From the NCBI GenBank assembly GCA_019339365.1, contig CP079859.1, positions 2,728,001 through 2,792,000 of the forward strand: a stretch of DNA of 64,000 bases. Reading direction: 5' to 3'. Origin of the DNA: Vibrio neptunius (GTDB taxonomy: Bacteria; Pseudomonadota; Gammaproteobacteria; Enterobacterales; Vibrionaceae). The position numbers and the translations under genes were made by a program. This document shows positions 52,039 through 61,011 of this stretch, piece after piece. The notes beneath the pieces were generated by a model. It was not told the origin of the DNA, did not search any database, and saw only the letters and a program-made list of their open reading frames with translations. Position 1 is the stretch's first letter; each line of letters starts with the position of its first letter.

Positions 52039-54042
52039 ATGCGTAACGCTAATTTACTGATGCTGTTTCCAATGGCATTCGCTTCTCAAGCTGCCAACGT
52101 TGTTGACTACTCGCAAGTTGACCTTTCTCAGGTCCTCAATCCGCCAACTGCACGGGCATTTTCAGCACCTAACCAGCCTCTGGCGTATCAGGATGCCAGT
52201 CGTGTTAAAGCAGGCCCGCAAACACTACTTCGCAAACAACAACTGCATTATGGTGTACCGGTTTACGGCCAGTCTTTAGTTGCTCAGGTTTCCGCTCAAG
52301 GAACAGTGACACCAGTTGATGGCTCAGTCCTAACCGACATTGACGCCGATATTGGTTCTACCTTACCCATGCTCAACGCGAAGCAAGCGATAGAGCTGGC
52401 AAAAGGCAATAGCCAAGGTTTTGCCTCTCAAGCGATTCGCGACCCAAACGCAGAACTCATGATCTGGCAAGATGAGCAAGATATCGCTCGTTTGGTCTAC
52501 AAAGTCGACTTTATTCAAATGAGTGGAATGGGCCCTTCAAGGCCGATTACGCTTGTCGATGCCAAATCTGGTGACGTGCTTGATCGATGGGAAGGGATTG
52601 CTTTCATTGAAGCCGAAGGACCGGGCGGCAATAGGAAAAGTGGCCGCTACTACTTCGGACCCAAAACCCAATATGGCGGCTTTGAAGTCAACCAATACTG
52701 CCAAATGGATAGCCCAAATGTCATCACACTCAACATGAACAATCAGCAATACGGTGGGCAAGTTCATCAGTTTGACTGTAACGTCAACAACTACCGTAGC
52801 GTAAACGGTGCCTATGCGCCGATGAATGACGCACACTACTTCGGTCAGCGCGTTTTCGATATGTACATGGATTGGCTCAACACCCGACCTATTCGCCAGA
52901 AACTGACCATGCGTGTGCACTATGGCTCCAACTACGGCAACGCGTTCTGGGATGGTCGCCAAATGACCTTTGGTGATGGTAACCAATCAATGTATCCACT
53001 GGCCACATGGGATGTGATTGCGCATGAAGTCAGCCATGGTTTTACCGAGCAGAACTCAGGGCTGGAATACCGTGGTATGTCGGGTGGGATGAATGAGTCC
53101 TTTTCTGATGTCGCTGCGGCCGCACTCAGCCAGTACGTGCACGGTAGCTTCAACTGGAAAATGGGCGAACATGTCATGAAGTACTCTGATGCCATGCGTT
53201 ACTTTATTCAGCCAAGCAAAGACGGCGTCTCCATTGACCATATCAACCAGTATTACAATGGTATTGACGTCCACCATAGTTCTGGTGTCTTCAACAAGGC
53301 ATTTTATCATCTTGCCACCAGCTCAAACTGGGACATCAAAAAAGCGTTTATTGCCTATGCCACAGCTAACCAGCTTTACTGGCGACCAAACTCTGATTTT
53401 CAGCAAGGTGCAGAAGGGGTCTGTAAAGCAGCTAATGAGCTGGGGTACGACACTTCGGCGGTAAACCATGCGTTCGCTCAGGTGGGGATTCAGGTGACAC
53501 AATGTTCGGCTGGACAGCCAGATCCTGAACCGACACCGAATCCCGATATCGTTAGCCTACAACTCAATACGCCAAGTGCGATTCAATCAGCGGGTAATGA
53601 CGTGCAACACTTCGTGCTGAAGAATGCCCCCTCTGAGGATATCTGGGTACAAACCTATAACGGTTATGGCAATGTTGATATGTATGTTGCGATAAATCGT
53701 CCTGCTTCACTGTCGGATCATGATTGTGCGTCCACCAACCGTGATAACAATGAATATTGTGGTTTCAGCGGTGTCGAGAATGCCGATGTTTATGTGATGG
53801 TCACAGGTGCACGTAGCGCTTCAGATGCTTATGTTGGCGTTAGTGCCTATCTCGAACAACCGACACCAGAACCACAGGACTTGTGTGCTAACTTAGAAGA
53901 ATGGTCACCGTATTACTATTACCCACAAGGCACTCAGGTGCAGTCCTACGGGAACCGCTTTATCGCTACCCAAACCAACTGGGGCGCCGATCCTTACAGT
54001 AACTATTGGTACTGGTCATTTGAAGGCAGCTGCCTACAATAA
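52039..54042 (+). CDS. Secreted M4 metalloprotease (vibriolysin family) with PPC and chitin-binding-like domains
   Basis: 667 aa pre-pro-enzyme. A signal peptide (ending ASQAA), an FTP/PepSY propeptide (about 20-195) and the thermolysin-like catalytic domain (about 200-490) follow. HEVSH at 329-333 gives the zinc histidines and catalytic Glu, and Glu353 in GGMNESFSD is the third ligand. A Pro-rich linker (PDPEPTPNPD) leads to a PPC domain (about 505-605), and a second linker to a Trp/Tyr-rich CBM5/12-type tail (WSPYYYYPQGTQV to YWSFEGSC). Relatives include HapA and V. tubiashii VtpA, which are secreted by the type II pathway and act as toxins or general proteases. The extra carbohydrate-binding tail suggests binding to chitinous surfaces (inference). 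Confidence 0.93.
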   Translation: MRNANLLMLFPMAFASQAANVVDYSQVDLSQVLNPPTARAFSAPNQPLAYQDASRVKAGPQTLLRKQQLHYGVPVYGQSLVAQVSAQGTVTPVDGSVLTDIDADIGSTLPMLNAKQAIELAKGNSQGFASQAIRDPNAELMIWQDEQDIARLVYKVDFIQMSGMGPSRPITLVDAKSGDVLDRWEGIAFIEAEGPGGNRKSGRYYFGPKTQYGGFEVNQYCQMDSPNVITLNMNNQQYGGQVHQFDCNVNNYRSVNGAYAPMNDAHYFGQRVFDMYMDWLNTRPIRQKLTMRVHYGSNYGNAFWDGRQMTFGDGNQSMYPLATWDVIAHEVSHGFTEQNSGLEYRGMSGGMNESFSDVAAAALSQYVHGSFNWKMGEHVMKYSDAMRYFIQPSKDGVSIDHINQYYNGIDVHHSSGVFNKAFYHLATSSNWDIKKAFIAYATANQLYWRPNSDFQQGAEGVCKAANELGYDTSAVNHAFAQVGIQVTQCSAGQPDPEPTPNPDIVSLQLNTPSAIQSAGNDVQHFVLKNAPSEDIWVQTYNGYGNVDMYVAINRPASLSDHDCASTNRDNNEYCGFSGVENADVYVMVTGARSASDAYVGVSAYLEQPTPEPQDLCANLEEWSPYYYYPQGTQVQSYGNRFIATQTNWGADPYSNYWYWSFEGSCLQ

Positions 54043-54048
54043 TCGGAT

Positions 54049-54077
54049 AAAAAAAAGAGCCCGCAAGCGGGCTCTTT
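54049..54077. terminator. Bidirectional terminator between M4 protease and transglutaminase genes
   Basis: AAAGAGCCCGC (54054-54064), AA, GCGGGCTCTTT (54067-54077). The A-run 54049-54056 gives a long T-run on the minus strand, so it works best for the transglutaminase gene. Confidence 0.88.
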
Positions 54078-54109
54078 AGTCAGGAGAACATAGTTACTGT
54101 TTTAGTGTC

Positions 54110-55924
54110 TTATTTCCAAGACCACTGACTGCCGTCAACATCAGCTTGGACCAACCAGCTATTGGAGTTCCATTTCAAAGCGTTATCAACACTATTTTTC
54201 AGCTGGCCATTTTCCATTCTCCATGTCTGATTCGGGCGCTGGCTACACGTTTCCATAGTGATACTTGTCCCTTGCTGATCCAGACACAAACCTGGTGCTA
54301 CCTTGCTGATCATCTTGCCTTCAGCTGTCAGCTGCCATAATTGGTTATCACCGCTGTGACAGCTCCAGCCATACACTCGTGCTCCTGGTGTCGCAGAACT
54401 TCCTTCAACGTCCAGACACTGGCTACCCTGAGTAGCAATTTGCTTCCATTGCTCGGCTGGTTGTTCGTCGCCTGAAGCCGCGCTAAACAAAGCTGAAACC
54501 ACAGAAGTCATAGGTTGAGTGTAACGAGACGCTTTAGGCGCTCGGTCTTGCCAGCTCTGTGGAATTGGCTGAGTCACATCCCATTCACCACTGCCATCAT
54601 AATAAGACTTCGCTACCGCTTCAGGGGTCGGTGTCCAAAGGAAATCAGGATGACGATTCTGATACCACTCGCCTCCGATGACATTGCCTTGCGCGTCAAT
54701 TTCTAGGTCGTAGTAATACGTCACTCGCGAGACACCATCAAGCTTAGGCTTGTCGTAGTTTCGATGAGTTGGATTCGTCTCTACCATGTAATCAACTACC
54801 ATCTGTACACCAACGACTGAGACAGCACGTGATGCACGATACTGGGTGAACTTATCTTTTTTGTAGTCCGCCATCGCGATAGTCACATCGGCTGGATTGC
54901 CTGATGAACGGTTGGTCTCTGGGTTAAAGTATTTAACCTGATAACCAAGAATAGGCTGGTTCCATACTTGGTAATCGTATGTCGCATCCATAATCATGCT
55001 ACGACCAGTAATACCGATCTGGTTTAGTACGGATAAGTGCCAGCTTGCCGGGTTGTTGTCGACACAGTCAGGTTCGATAACACGGCCATTTTCGTCTTTT
55101 TCAGGATCCTTAATATTACAGCGACCACCAATAAAACGTGTATTGAACGGCGCTTCTGCCCAAAGCAGTGTGCCTAGAGCTTTGACGTCTGACGGATAGA
55201 ATTTGAGCATCTCTCCGTTTGCATCAGGCACTGTAATCGACTTTTCAGGACGAGGAAGCATGTAAGCCGCGGCTGCCCAGCCATGACAAAGCCCCATCCA
55301 GCGCTCTACTTTGCCCTGAGACTCATAGTAACCTTTACCTGAATCCCACGAACGCTTGGTCAGCGTAAAGTTTTTATCGCCAACCAACAAATCATACTTT
55401 TCTGCCGGAGAGAGCAAGTGGCGCTGCTCATTCGAGTAACTCTCTAGCGGTTTGATAGTGTGTGAAAAGTCGTAGTATTCCTGCCAATCTGACGCATAAA
55501 GTTCACGGTCAGAGTAGCGCCAAGCCGCTGCACCAGAGTACAGAGGCCAGTAAGTATCAGACCAAGGCTGAACATCCAGATACTTCGAATCTGGTGCAGC
55601 GTTATCCAATTCAACCAGATTACGAATCAGCGCATTACCGACATCAACCAAACGAGCTGGGTTGTCGTTGTTGAGGTTTGCAGAGAATCGAGGAGCAATA
55701 ACTGGCTCCGCTCTTTCCATAACCGTTTCGCGCATTTGCTCTCTGAAACGCTCAAGATCCTCAGCGCTCATGGTTTGATATTCGTCTCCTTCTTTCTCTG
55801 GTAACGCATCCATGACTTTTTGCGGATTGGCGTGAAAATCCGTCATAAACGCATCTATGCCTGTATTGTCCGCAATAGCGGTCAAAGGCACCGAGATAGA
55901 CAACAAGGTGATGATTTTTTTCAT
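54110..55924 (-). CDS. Secreted GP42-type transglutaminase (TGase elicitor family) with ricin-B lectin tail
   Basis: 604 aa. A signal peptide (MKKIITLLSISVPLTAIA), a pro-region, and a catalytic domain with the nucleophile Cys213 in MGLCHGWAAAAY follow. Residues 320-332 read VWNQPILGYQVKY, matching the Pep-13 elicitor of Phytophthora GP42 transglutaminase (VWNQPVRGFKVYE) at 7 of 13 positions, including the Trp and first Pro known to matter for plant recognition. GP42 relatives are known from oomycetes and marine vibrios (Reiss and colleagues, from memory). The last ~115 residues form a ricin-B-type lectin with QLW and QTW repeats and paired cysteines, absent from GP42 itself. It would cross-link proteins by Gln-Lys bonds outside the cell. 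Confidence 0.9.
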   Translation of the reverse strand: MKKIITLLSISVPLTAIADNTGIDAFMTDFHANPQKVMDALPEKEGDEYQTMSAEDLERFREQMRETVMERAEPVIAPRFSANLNNDNPARLVDVGNALIRNLVELDNAAPDSKYLDVQPWSDTYWPLYSGAAAWRYSDRELYASDWQEYYDFSHTIKPLESYSNEQRHLLSPAEKYDLLVGDKNFTLTKRSWDSGKGYYESQGKVERWMGLCHGWAAAAYMLPRPEKSITVPDANGEMLKFYPSDVKALGTLLWAEAPFNTRFIGGRCNIKDPEKDENGRVIEPDCVDNNPASWHLSVLNQIGITGRSMIMDATYDYQVWNQPILGYQVKYFNPETNRSSGNPADVTIAMADYKKDKFTQYRASRAVSVVGVQMVVDYMVETNPTHRNYDKPKLDGVSRVTYYYDLEIDAQGNVIGGEWYQNRHPDFLWTPTPEAVAKSYYDGSGEWDVTQPIPQSWQDRAPKASRYTQPMTSVVSALFSAASGDEQPAEQWKQIATQGSQCLDVEGSSATPGARVYGWSCHSGDNQLWQLTAEGKMISKVAPGLCLDQQGTSITMETCSQRPNQTWRMENGQLKNSVDNALKWNSNSWLVQADVDGSQWSWK

Positions 55925-56165
55925 TATATAACTCTACGTTGTTAGTTTTCGTGTTTTATCAGCCAGAGTGATACCTCTACTCTTGGCGGCAGGTAGAGTG
56001 GTGATCTTTGTTCTGTAAATCAATCGAGAAAATCAACCAAACATCAGAACCGTGAATAATTCCAACAAAAAACAGGCTGGGTAATTCAGGGTTTATCTAG
56101 AACTATTTTTGTTTATATATGAGAAGGTTAGTTGCAATGCCCTATTTTTGTTAACTTTGCTGTGC

Positions 56166-56196
56166 GAACAAAAATGCCCGCGTAACGCGGGCATTT
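56166..56196 (-). terminator. Terminator of oligopeptidase B
   Basis: AAATGCCCGCG (56172-56182), TAA, CGCGGGCATTT (56186-56196); on the minus strand TTTTTG follows. Confidence 0.88.
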
Positions 56197-56214
56197 CGAT
56201 GACTTGGTCAATTT

Positions 56215-58381
56215 TTACTCTTCGCTGAGCAAATCTAAGAAAAAAGCGTATTCCAATGCATCTTCTCGTAAACGCTTAAAGCGACCAGATGCACCACCAT
56301 GACCTGCCTCCATGTCTGTTTTAAACAGCAGCACGTTGTTATCCGTTTTCAATTCACGCAATTTCGCCACCCATTTCATTGGCTCAAAATACTGAACTTG
56401 CGAATCATGCAGGCCTGTTGTCACTAACATGTTCGGGTAGCTCTGCGCTTTGACATTGTCGTAAGGTGAGTAGCTCAGCATGTAATCGTAGTATTGCTTG
56501 TCGTTCGGGTTACCCCATTCGTCGTATTCATTGGTTGTCAGTGGAATAGACTCGTCCAGCATGGTTGTGACCACGTCGACAAACGGAACATGAGCAGCGA
56601 TACCTCGATACAGCTCAGGCGCCTGATTGATAACCGCCCCCATCAGTAGGCCTCCCGCCGAACCACCGACAGCAAACACTTTATCTTCTGCACCATAGCC
56701 AGCTTCCGTTAAACCTTTGGTGACATCGATAAAGTCATTAAACGTATTCTGCTTGGTTAACTTTTTACCGTCTTCATACCAAGGTCTTCCTAACATCTCT
56801 GAACCACGGATATGGGCAATGGCATAGACGAATCCGCGATCCAACAAACTCAGCCGCGCTGAGCGAAACGTAGGATCTATGGTGTGACCGTATGAACCAT
56901 AACCGTATTGATAGATAGGATTCGTGCCGTCTTTTTTTGAATTTATCCTTGCGGTAAACCAGCGAAACCGGCACTTGCTGACCATCTCGAGCGGTGATCA
57001 TAATACGTTCTGATTGATAGTCATCAGCATCAAAATCACCCAGCACTGGCGTTTGCTTCATGATTGCAGATTCACCGGAGTTAAGGTCAAAATCATAATA
57101 AGTGCCTGGCGTGGTAAGGCTACTGTAATAAATCCGAACTTTTGAATTATCGAGCTCTAGGTTGCCAGTCATATAAGCGGCAAAGGCTGTGTCGTTAAAG
57201 ACTAATGGAAACTCCTTGCCCGTGGAAAGCTGACGCACCTTAACCGTGGTTAAGCCCTCTTTGCGCTGCTCATACACTAAATGGTCTTTAAACAAGGTGA
57301 AATCGACCAGTTGAGTTTGATTATCTGCGGCAATAACATCCTGCCATTTTGAACGGTCATTAACCTGATCTTTATGTACCTTCATTAAACGAAAGTTCAC
57401 AGCCTGATAATTGGTGTAGATATAGTACCAGTCGCCGAGCTTGGCGATACTGTACTCAATGCCTTCTTCTCTTGGGTAGAAAGGTTGTGCCTTAGCTTCG
57501 GGATCATTGGCATCAATAACAGAGACCCCGCTTGTCTCCGTACTTGAGTGGAAGATATAGACTTGGTCGCCATCTTTACTCTTGCCTAACGACATGTAAT
57601 ACGCACTATCATCTTCTTGATAAATCAACGCATCGCTGCTTTGTGGCGTTCCTAACACATGTCGATAAACTTGGTAACCCAGCAATGTCTGAGGGTCTTT
57701 CTTAATATAGTAAAACGCTTGGTTGTCATTTTGCCAAGCCACACCGCTCGATGCCCCTTCCACTTCATCATTGAGATACTCGCCTGTGGCAATATCTTTG
57801 ACTCGAATAGTGTAAATACGGCGGCTTAAGGTATCTTCTCCATACGCCAGCAAATTCTCATTCGGGCTAACATACAAACCACCAGTGCTGAAAAACTCAT
57901 GCTCTTTCGCCAACTCGTTAACGTCTAAAATGACGGTCTTATCTGTCCCTGAGAAATCTTTGGCACGCTGGTAGATAGGGTACTCATTGTCGCCAGATAC
58001 TTGGTTCGAATAGAAATAACTTCCTTCTCTTACAGGCACTGAACTGTCATCTTTTGCGATACGTCCTTTAATCTCTTGGAATAACTTTTCCTGTCGCTGC
58101 TCAGTGTGTTTTAACACCGAATCCGTGTATTGATTTTCTTTTTCGAGATGCGCCAATATCTCGGCATCTTTTCGTTCATCGTCACGCATCCAGTAGTAAT
58201 TATCTATACGACGCTCACCGTGATGATTAAGCGCATAGGGTTCTTTTTTAGCAACGGGAGCCGGAACTTGCTGTACTGCAAATTCTAATTGAGAAGGTTG
58301 AGCCACAGTTTGCACTCCTTGGGAACTGCACCCGGCAATAAGCGCCACAGATACAGCTAATGTAGTTAAGGGAAAACGCAT
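56215..58381 (-). pseudogene. Lipoprotein oligopeptidase B (S9A), frameshifted
   Basis: Prolyl-oligopeptidase-family serine peptidase that cleaves short peptides after Lys/Arg. Starting at 58381, the signal peptide ends in a lipobox, VALIAGC, so the enzyme is anchored to a membrane, unlike cytosolic E. coli PtrB. An N-terminal beta-propeller (about 80-440) precedes the hydrolase domain, which has the catalytic Ser in GGSAGG, Asp in LHDSQV and His in EAGHGG. The frame breaks in a seven-T run (56932-56938, plus strand): VYRKDKFKK continues as [20 protein letters not shown] in the other frame. With six T the protein is about 721 aa and complete. Sequencing error is plausible. Confidence 0.88.
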
Positions 58382-58822
58382 CTATCGATCCTTAAAGCAT
58401 TCATCAAGCTGACTTATCTCACTCAGTGAACACATCGGTAAAACAGCTTAGATAGTGAAGCGCTACTGTTATAAAACTCAGCAAAAGAACTCCAATATCT
58501 TATATTTAACAGTCGGTTACGCTATCAAACATACATTCAAGGTTCAAATAGTATTAAGGGTTATTATGTCGAAAGTAAGCAATCACTGACAAGCTAAAAC
58601 TGGGCAAACAATACGTCCTCCATTCACCTGAATCGCAAAGTGGCTAAATTTCACTAAGAAACACAACAGAGTGTCATTCGATTTTGAGACATGCAGTCAA
58701 TAATCATTAATTTGGTTAATTTAAAGGTTAAATAATGCATTATCACTGGTCTTTCAGTTAGATTAATGTGCACACAAATTAATATCATTACTCTCATCTC
58801 TTTCAATGACTTAAGGTGCATC
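58382..58822. other. AT-rich intergenic region
   Basis: 441 bases without a convincing gene. GGTTAA occurs twice with a 12-base period (58714 and 58726) in AT-rich DNA. A minus-strand open frame (58654-59022) covers this area but has no ribosome site or family features. Confidence 0.4.
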
Positions 58823-58996
58823 ATGGCTGTAACAGTTAATGCAAATGGCGGCTGTGCCAATGCCAAGAACGAAGGCAAGGATAAGCCACGCACCCCATGT
58901 GTACACCGTAAAAATGGCTCGCCGGTCAACCACGAATTAGTCAACACAGACGGCGAATTAATGACGAAAAAAGGCAAGTTGGAGATAGGAAAGTGA
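58823..58996 (+). CDS. Small protein resembling the N-terminus of DUF4150/PAAR-like proteins
   Basis: 57 aa from ATG 58823 (AAGGTG at 58813-58818): begins MAVTVNANGG, then a Lys/Asn/Cys-rich segment with CANAKNEGKDKPRTPCVHRK. The opening VTVNANG is reminiscent of the PAAR-like DUF4150 proteins carried at the tip of type VI secretion spikes, but the rest is short and does not clearly match. It could be a truncated PAAR-like gene or an unrelated small protein. The stop overlaps a second tiny open frame. Confidence 0.4.
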   Translation: MAVTVNANGGCANAKNEGKDKPRTPCVHRKNGSPVNHELVNTDGELMTKKGKLEIGK

Positions 58997-59088
58997 ATGA
59001 GGCAGCTTACATTCTGTTCCACCGTACCATTGTCGAGCGTATCATGGCGACCAATCCGATTAACACCACCTTTATACCCTGTGAATAA
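58993..59088 (+). CDS. Very short ORF overlapping the preceding small gene
   Basis: 31 aa from GTG 58993: NEAAYILFHRTIVERIMATN and then PINTTFIPCE. A good ribosome-site region (GGAGATAGGA, 58981-58990) lies just upstream, and the GTGA overlap with the previous stop resembles translational coupling. It may be the remnant of a longer partner gene. No family is recognised; tentative. Confidence 0.25.
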   Translation: MNEAAYILFHRTIVERIMATNPINTTFIPCE

Positions 59089-59200
59089 TGTAATTAAATC
59101 AACAGCCCTAATAATGGCTACCCCGCTATTGGTAGATATAATCTGACAGGCACCGAGACGAAAAGTGGGTAACTGTCAGATCAAGTCTGAATTGGTATAC

Positions 59201-59500
59201 TTAAGGCCCCACCCGCTCAACGATATCGGCGTATCTTTCGCTGGCCATTACAGGAATAAACTCCGTAATAACGTAACTGGCTGCACCACTTTGGATAAAT
59301 GGGTCTGACGCTAATACGTCGACCAGTTCTTCCTTGGTTGGATGGGCCGAAATCAATAAACCACCCGTTCTTGGCACTTTTCTACCACCAAACATCAGTA
59401 GATTCGACTGATACTGCTGCTCCAAGTATTTTTTATGCTGCTCCGTCAACGCTGGAGTAATCTTGCTCATGTCTGTGAAATTTAGATCAACCAAATACAT
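59201..59500 (-). CDS. YCII-family protein
   Basis: 99 aa ferredoxin-like fold of the YciI family: MYLVDLNFTDMSKITPALTE at the N-terminus, HKKYLEQQYQSNLLMFGG, then the typical DPFIQSGAASYVITEFIPV. These small proteins often act as dimeric enzymes or modifying domains; the function is not settled. It is divergent from an HxlR regulator gene with an 89-base spacer containing a palindrome, suggesting it is the regulator's target. Confidence 0.85.
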   Translation of the reverse strand: MYLVDLNFTDMSKITPALTEQHKKYLEQQYQSNLLMFGGRKVPRTGGLLISAHPTKEELVDVLASDPFIQSGAASYVITEFIPVMASERYADIVERVGP

Positions 59501-59530
59501 CTCTGCCTCGCTTTACGATGAGTTAAATTG

Positions 59531-59567
59531 TAAAATGCTACTTATTTCGTAGCAAACTATAACGCTA
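59531..59567. promoter_or_regulatory. Putative HxlR operator
   Basis: TGCTAC (59536-59541), seven bases, GTAGCA (59549-59554), followed by a related half-site, GCTACTAAT. It lies between the divergent YCII and HxlR genes. Inference from symmetry and location. Confidence 0.45.
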
Positions 59568-59589
59568 CTAATTTAGAAGCGCAAGAGAA

Positions 59590-59919
59590 ATGAAGACACC
59601 AATACCAAACACACCGGTTCGAGGCTCCACATCTGGTATAGCGATTATGGCTGTATTTGATTTGCTCGGAAGGAAATGGAATATGAGAATTCTATGGGAA
59701 CTCAACGCAAAGCCATTAACCTTTAGAGCGTTGCAAAGCCAGTGCGAAGGAATGTCTCCTTCTGTTTTGAACAGCAGAATTAAGCAGCTTTCAGAAGCAA
59801 AGCTCGTCTGCAAAACAGAACAAGGCTACACACTGACCCCACTCGGCTACTCTCTGATGCAAACACTCGACCCTTTGAGAGATTGGGCAGCCGCTTGGGA
59901 AGACGAACTGGAGCATTAA
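59590..59919 (+). CDS. HxlR-family winged-helix transcriptional regulator
   Basis: 109 aa. The HxlR/DUF24 pattern is clear: AVFDLLGRKWNMRILWELNA, LTFRALQSQCEGMSPSVLNS (recognition helix), RIKQLSEAKLV and a beta wing, GYTLTPLGYSLM. There is no Cys at the N-terminal redox position of redox-type HxlR proteins, so another signal is likely. It probably controls itself and the divergent YCII gene. Confidence 0.9.
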   Translation: MKTPIPNTPVRGSTSGIAIMAVFDLLGRKWNMRILWELNAKPLTFRALQSQCEGMSPSVLNSRIKQLSEAKLVCKTEQGYTLTPLGYSLMQTLDPLRDWAAAWEDELEH

Positions 59920-60006
59920 CCGCCATAACGAGCCTGACCATTACCTGCAATTAACTTGGGTGGCTGTCGATTTGATCAAGGATGTGTGCCCGCTTAACGG
60001 CTAACC

Positions 60007-60918
60007 CTAAACCGTTTGCTGACAGACCTCTAAGATTTTGTTGCGCAGCCAAACATGGGCAGGATCATAGTGCAGTTTTTCATGCCATATCATTGTAGGG
60101 CTAAATGAAGGTAAGTTTATCGGTAATTCAAGTAGTTTAATTGGCATTGTTTTGGCCATTTTGTTGGCTAACTGACGGGGGGTTGTCAATATCAAGTCAC
60201 TGTCGGCCACGATGTTAAAAGCCACGAGAAAATGGGGGACTTTAGCAACCACCCTTCGAGTCAGTCCATGCTGCTTTAACGCGACATCTACAGCACTGTG
60301 TCCGTGCCCCGTAATAATTACCGACACATGGGACATAGCCACGTAGTTATCTAGCGTCAGTGGCTGGCTAGCAACAGTATGCCCCTGACGAACAACACAT
60401 ACGTAGTCTTCATCATACAGTCGTCGGCTATAAAACCTTGCTGGCAAATTTTCAAACAGACCGATTGCCAGATCGGCCTCTCCTTGAGCAATAAGATCAA
60501 CATTATCACGCGTTGATGGAGGCACAATTAAGTCCATTTTCGGTGCTAAACAAGCAAACATTTTTATCACTTCTGGCATCCACAGAAATGCCAAGTGATC
60601 GGCCGTGGCGATGCTAAATTGGCCAGATGCTGTTTCTGGTGAAAACTCAGCAGGGACAACAATTGCACGTGCGTCATCTAGTAACTTAGCCACCTGAGAC
60701 GATAAGGCTAAAGCTCTTGGTGTCAGTTCCCACCCTTTCGCCGTTCGTACGATAATCCTGTCATTTAAAACATGGCGTAAACGTCCTAAACCCCGGCTCG
60801 CCGCAGGTTGACTCAAACCAAGCCGAGCACCAGCCTGAGTGACGCTGCCTTCTTTGATCAGGGCATCAAACAATTTGAGTAAATTCAAATCGACCTGGTA
60901 GACATCCGCTTTTTGCAT
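60007..60918 (-). CDS. LysR-family transcriptional regulator
   Basis: 303 aa. The N-terminal winged helix (about 8-66) reads DLNLLKLFDALIKEGSVTQA, GARLGLSQPAASRGLGRLRH, and the periplasmic-binding-like effector domain follows (about 95-300). It is divergent from an NAD(P)-binding oxidoreductase gene with a 93-base spacer, the common LysR regulator/target layout. Confidence 0.92.
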   Translation of the reverse strand: MQKADVYQVDLNLLKLFDALIKEGSVTQAGARLGLSQPAASRGLGRLRHVLNDRIIVRTAKGWELTPRALALSSQVAKLLDDARAIVVPAEFSPETASGQFSIATADHLAFLWMPEVIKMFACLAPKMDLIVPPSTRDNVDLIAQGEADLAIGLFENLPARFYSRRLYDEDYVCVVRQGHTVASQPLTLDNYVAMSHVSVIITGHGHSAVDVALKQHGLTRRVVAKVPHFLVAFNIVADSDLILTTPRQLANKMAKTMPIKLLELPINLPSFSPTMIWHEKLHYDPAHVWLRNKILEVCQQTV

Positions 60919-61011
60919 ACTGGTTATATCCTACATGCATTTCAATTATGTTGAGCAAATCTATACCATTCCTATATCAAAGTCTACGTTACGCTTAACA
61001 GGAAAAAGTCT

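Noticed and set aside
58654..59022. 122-aa minus-strand open frame
   Set aside because: Antisense to two better small frames with ribosome sites, and no recognisable protein character.
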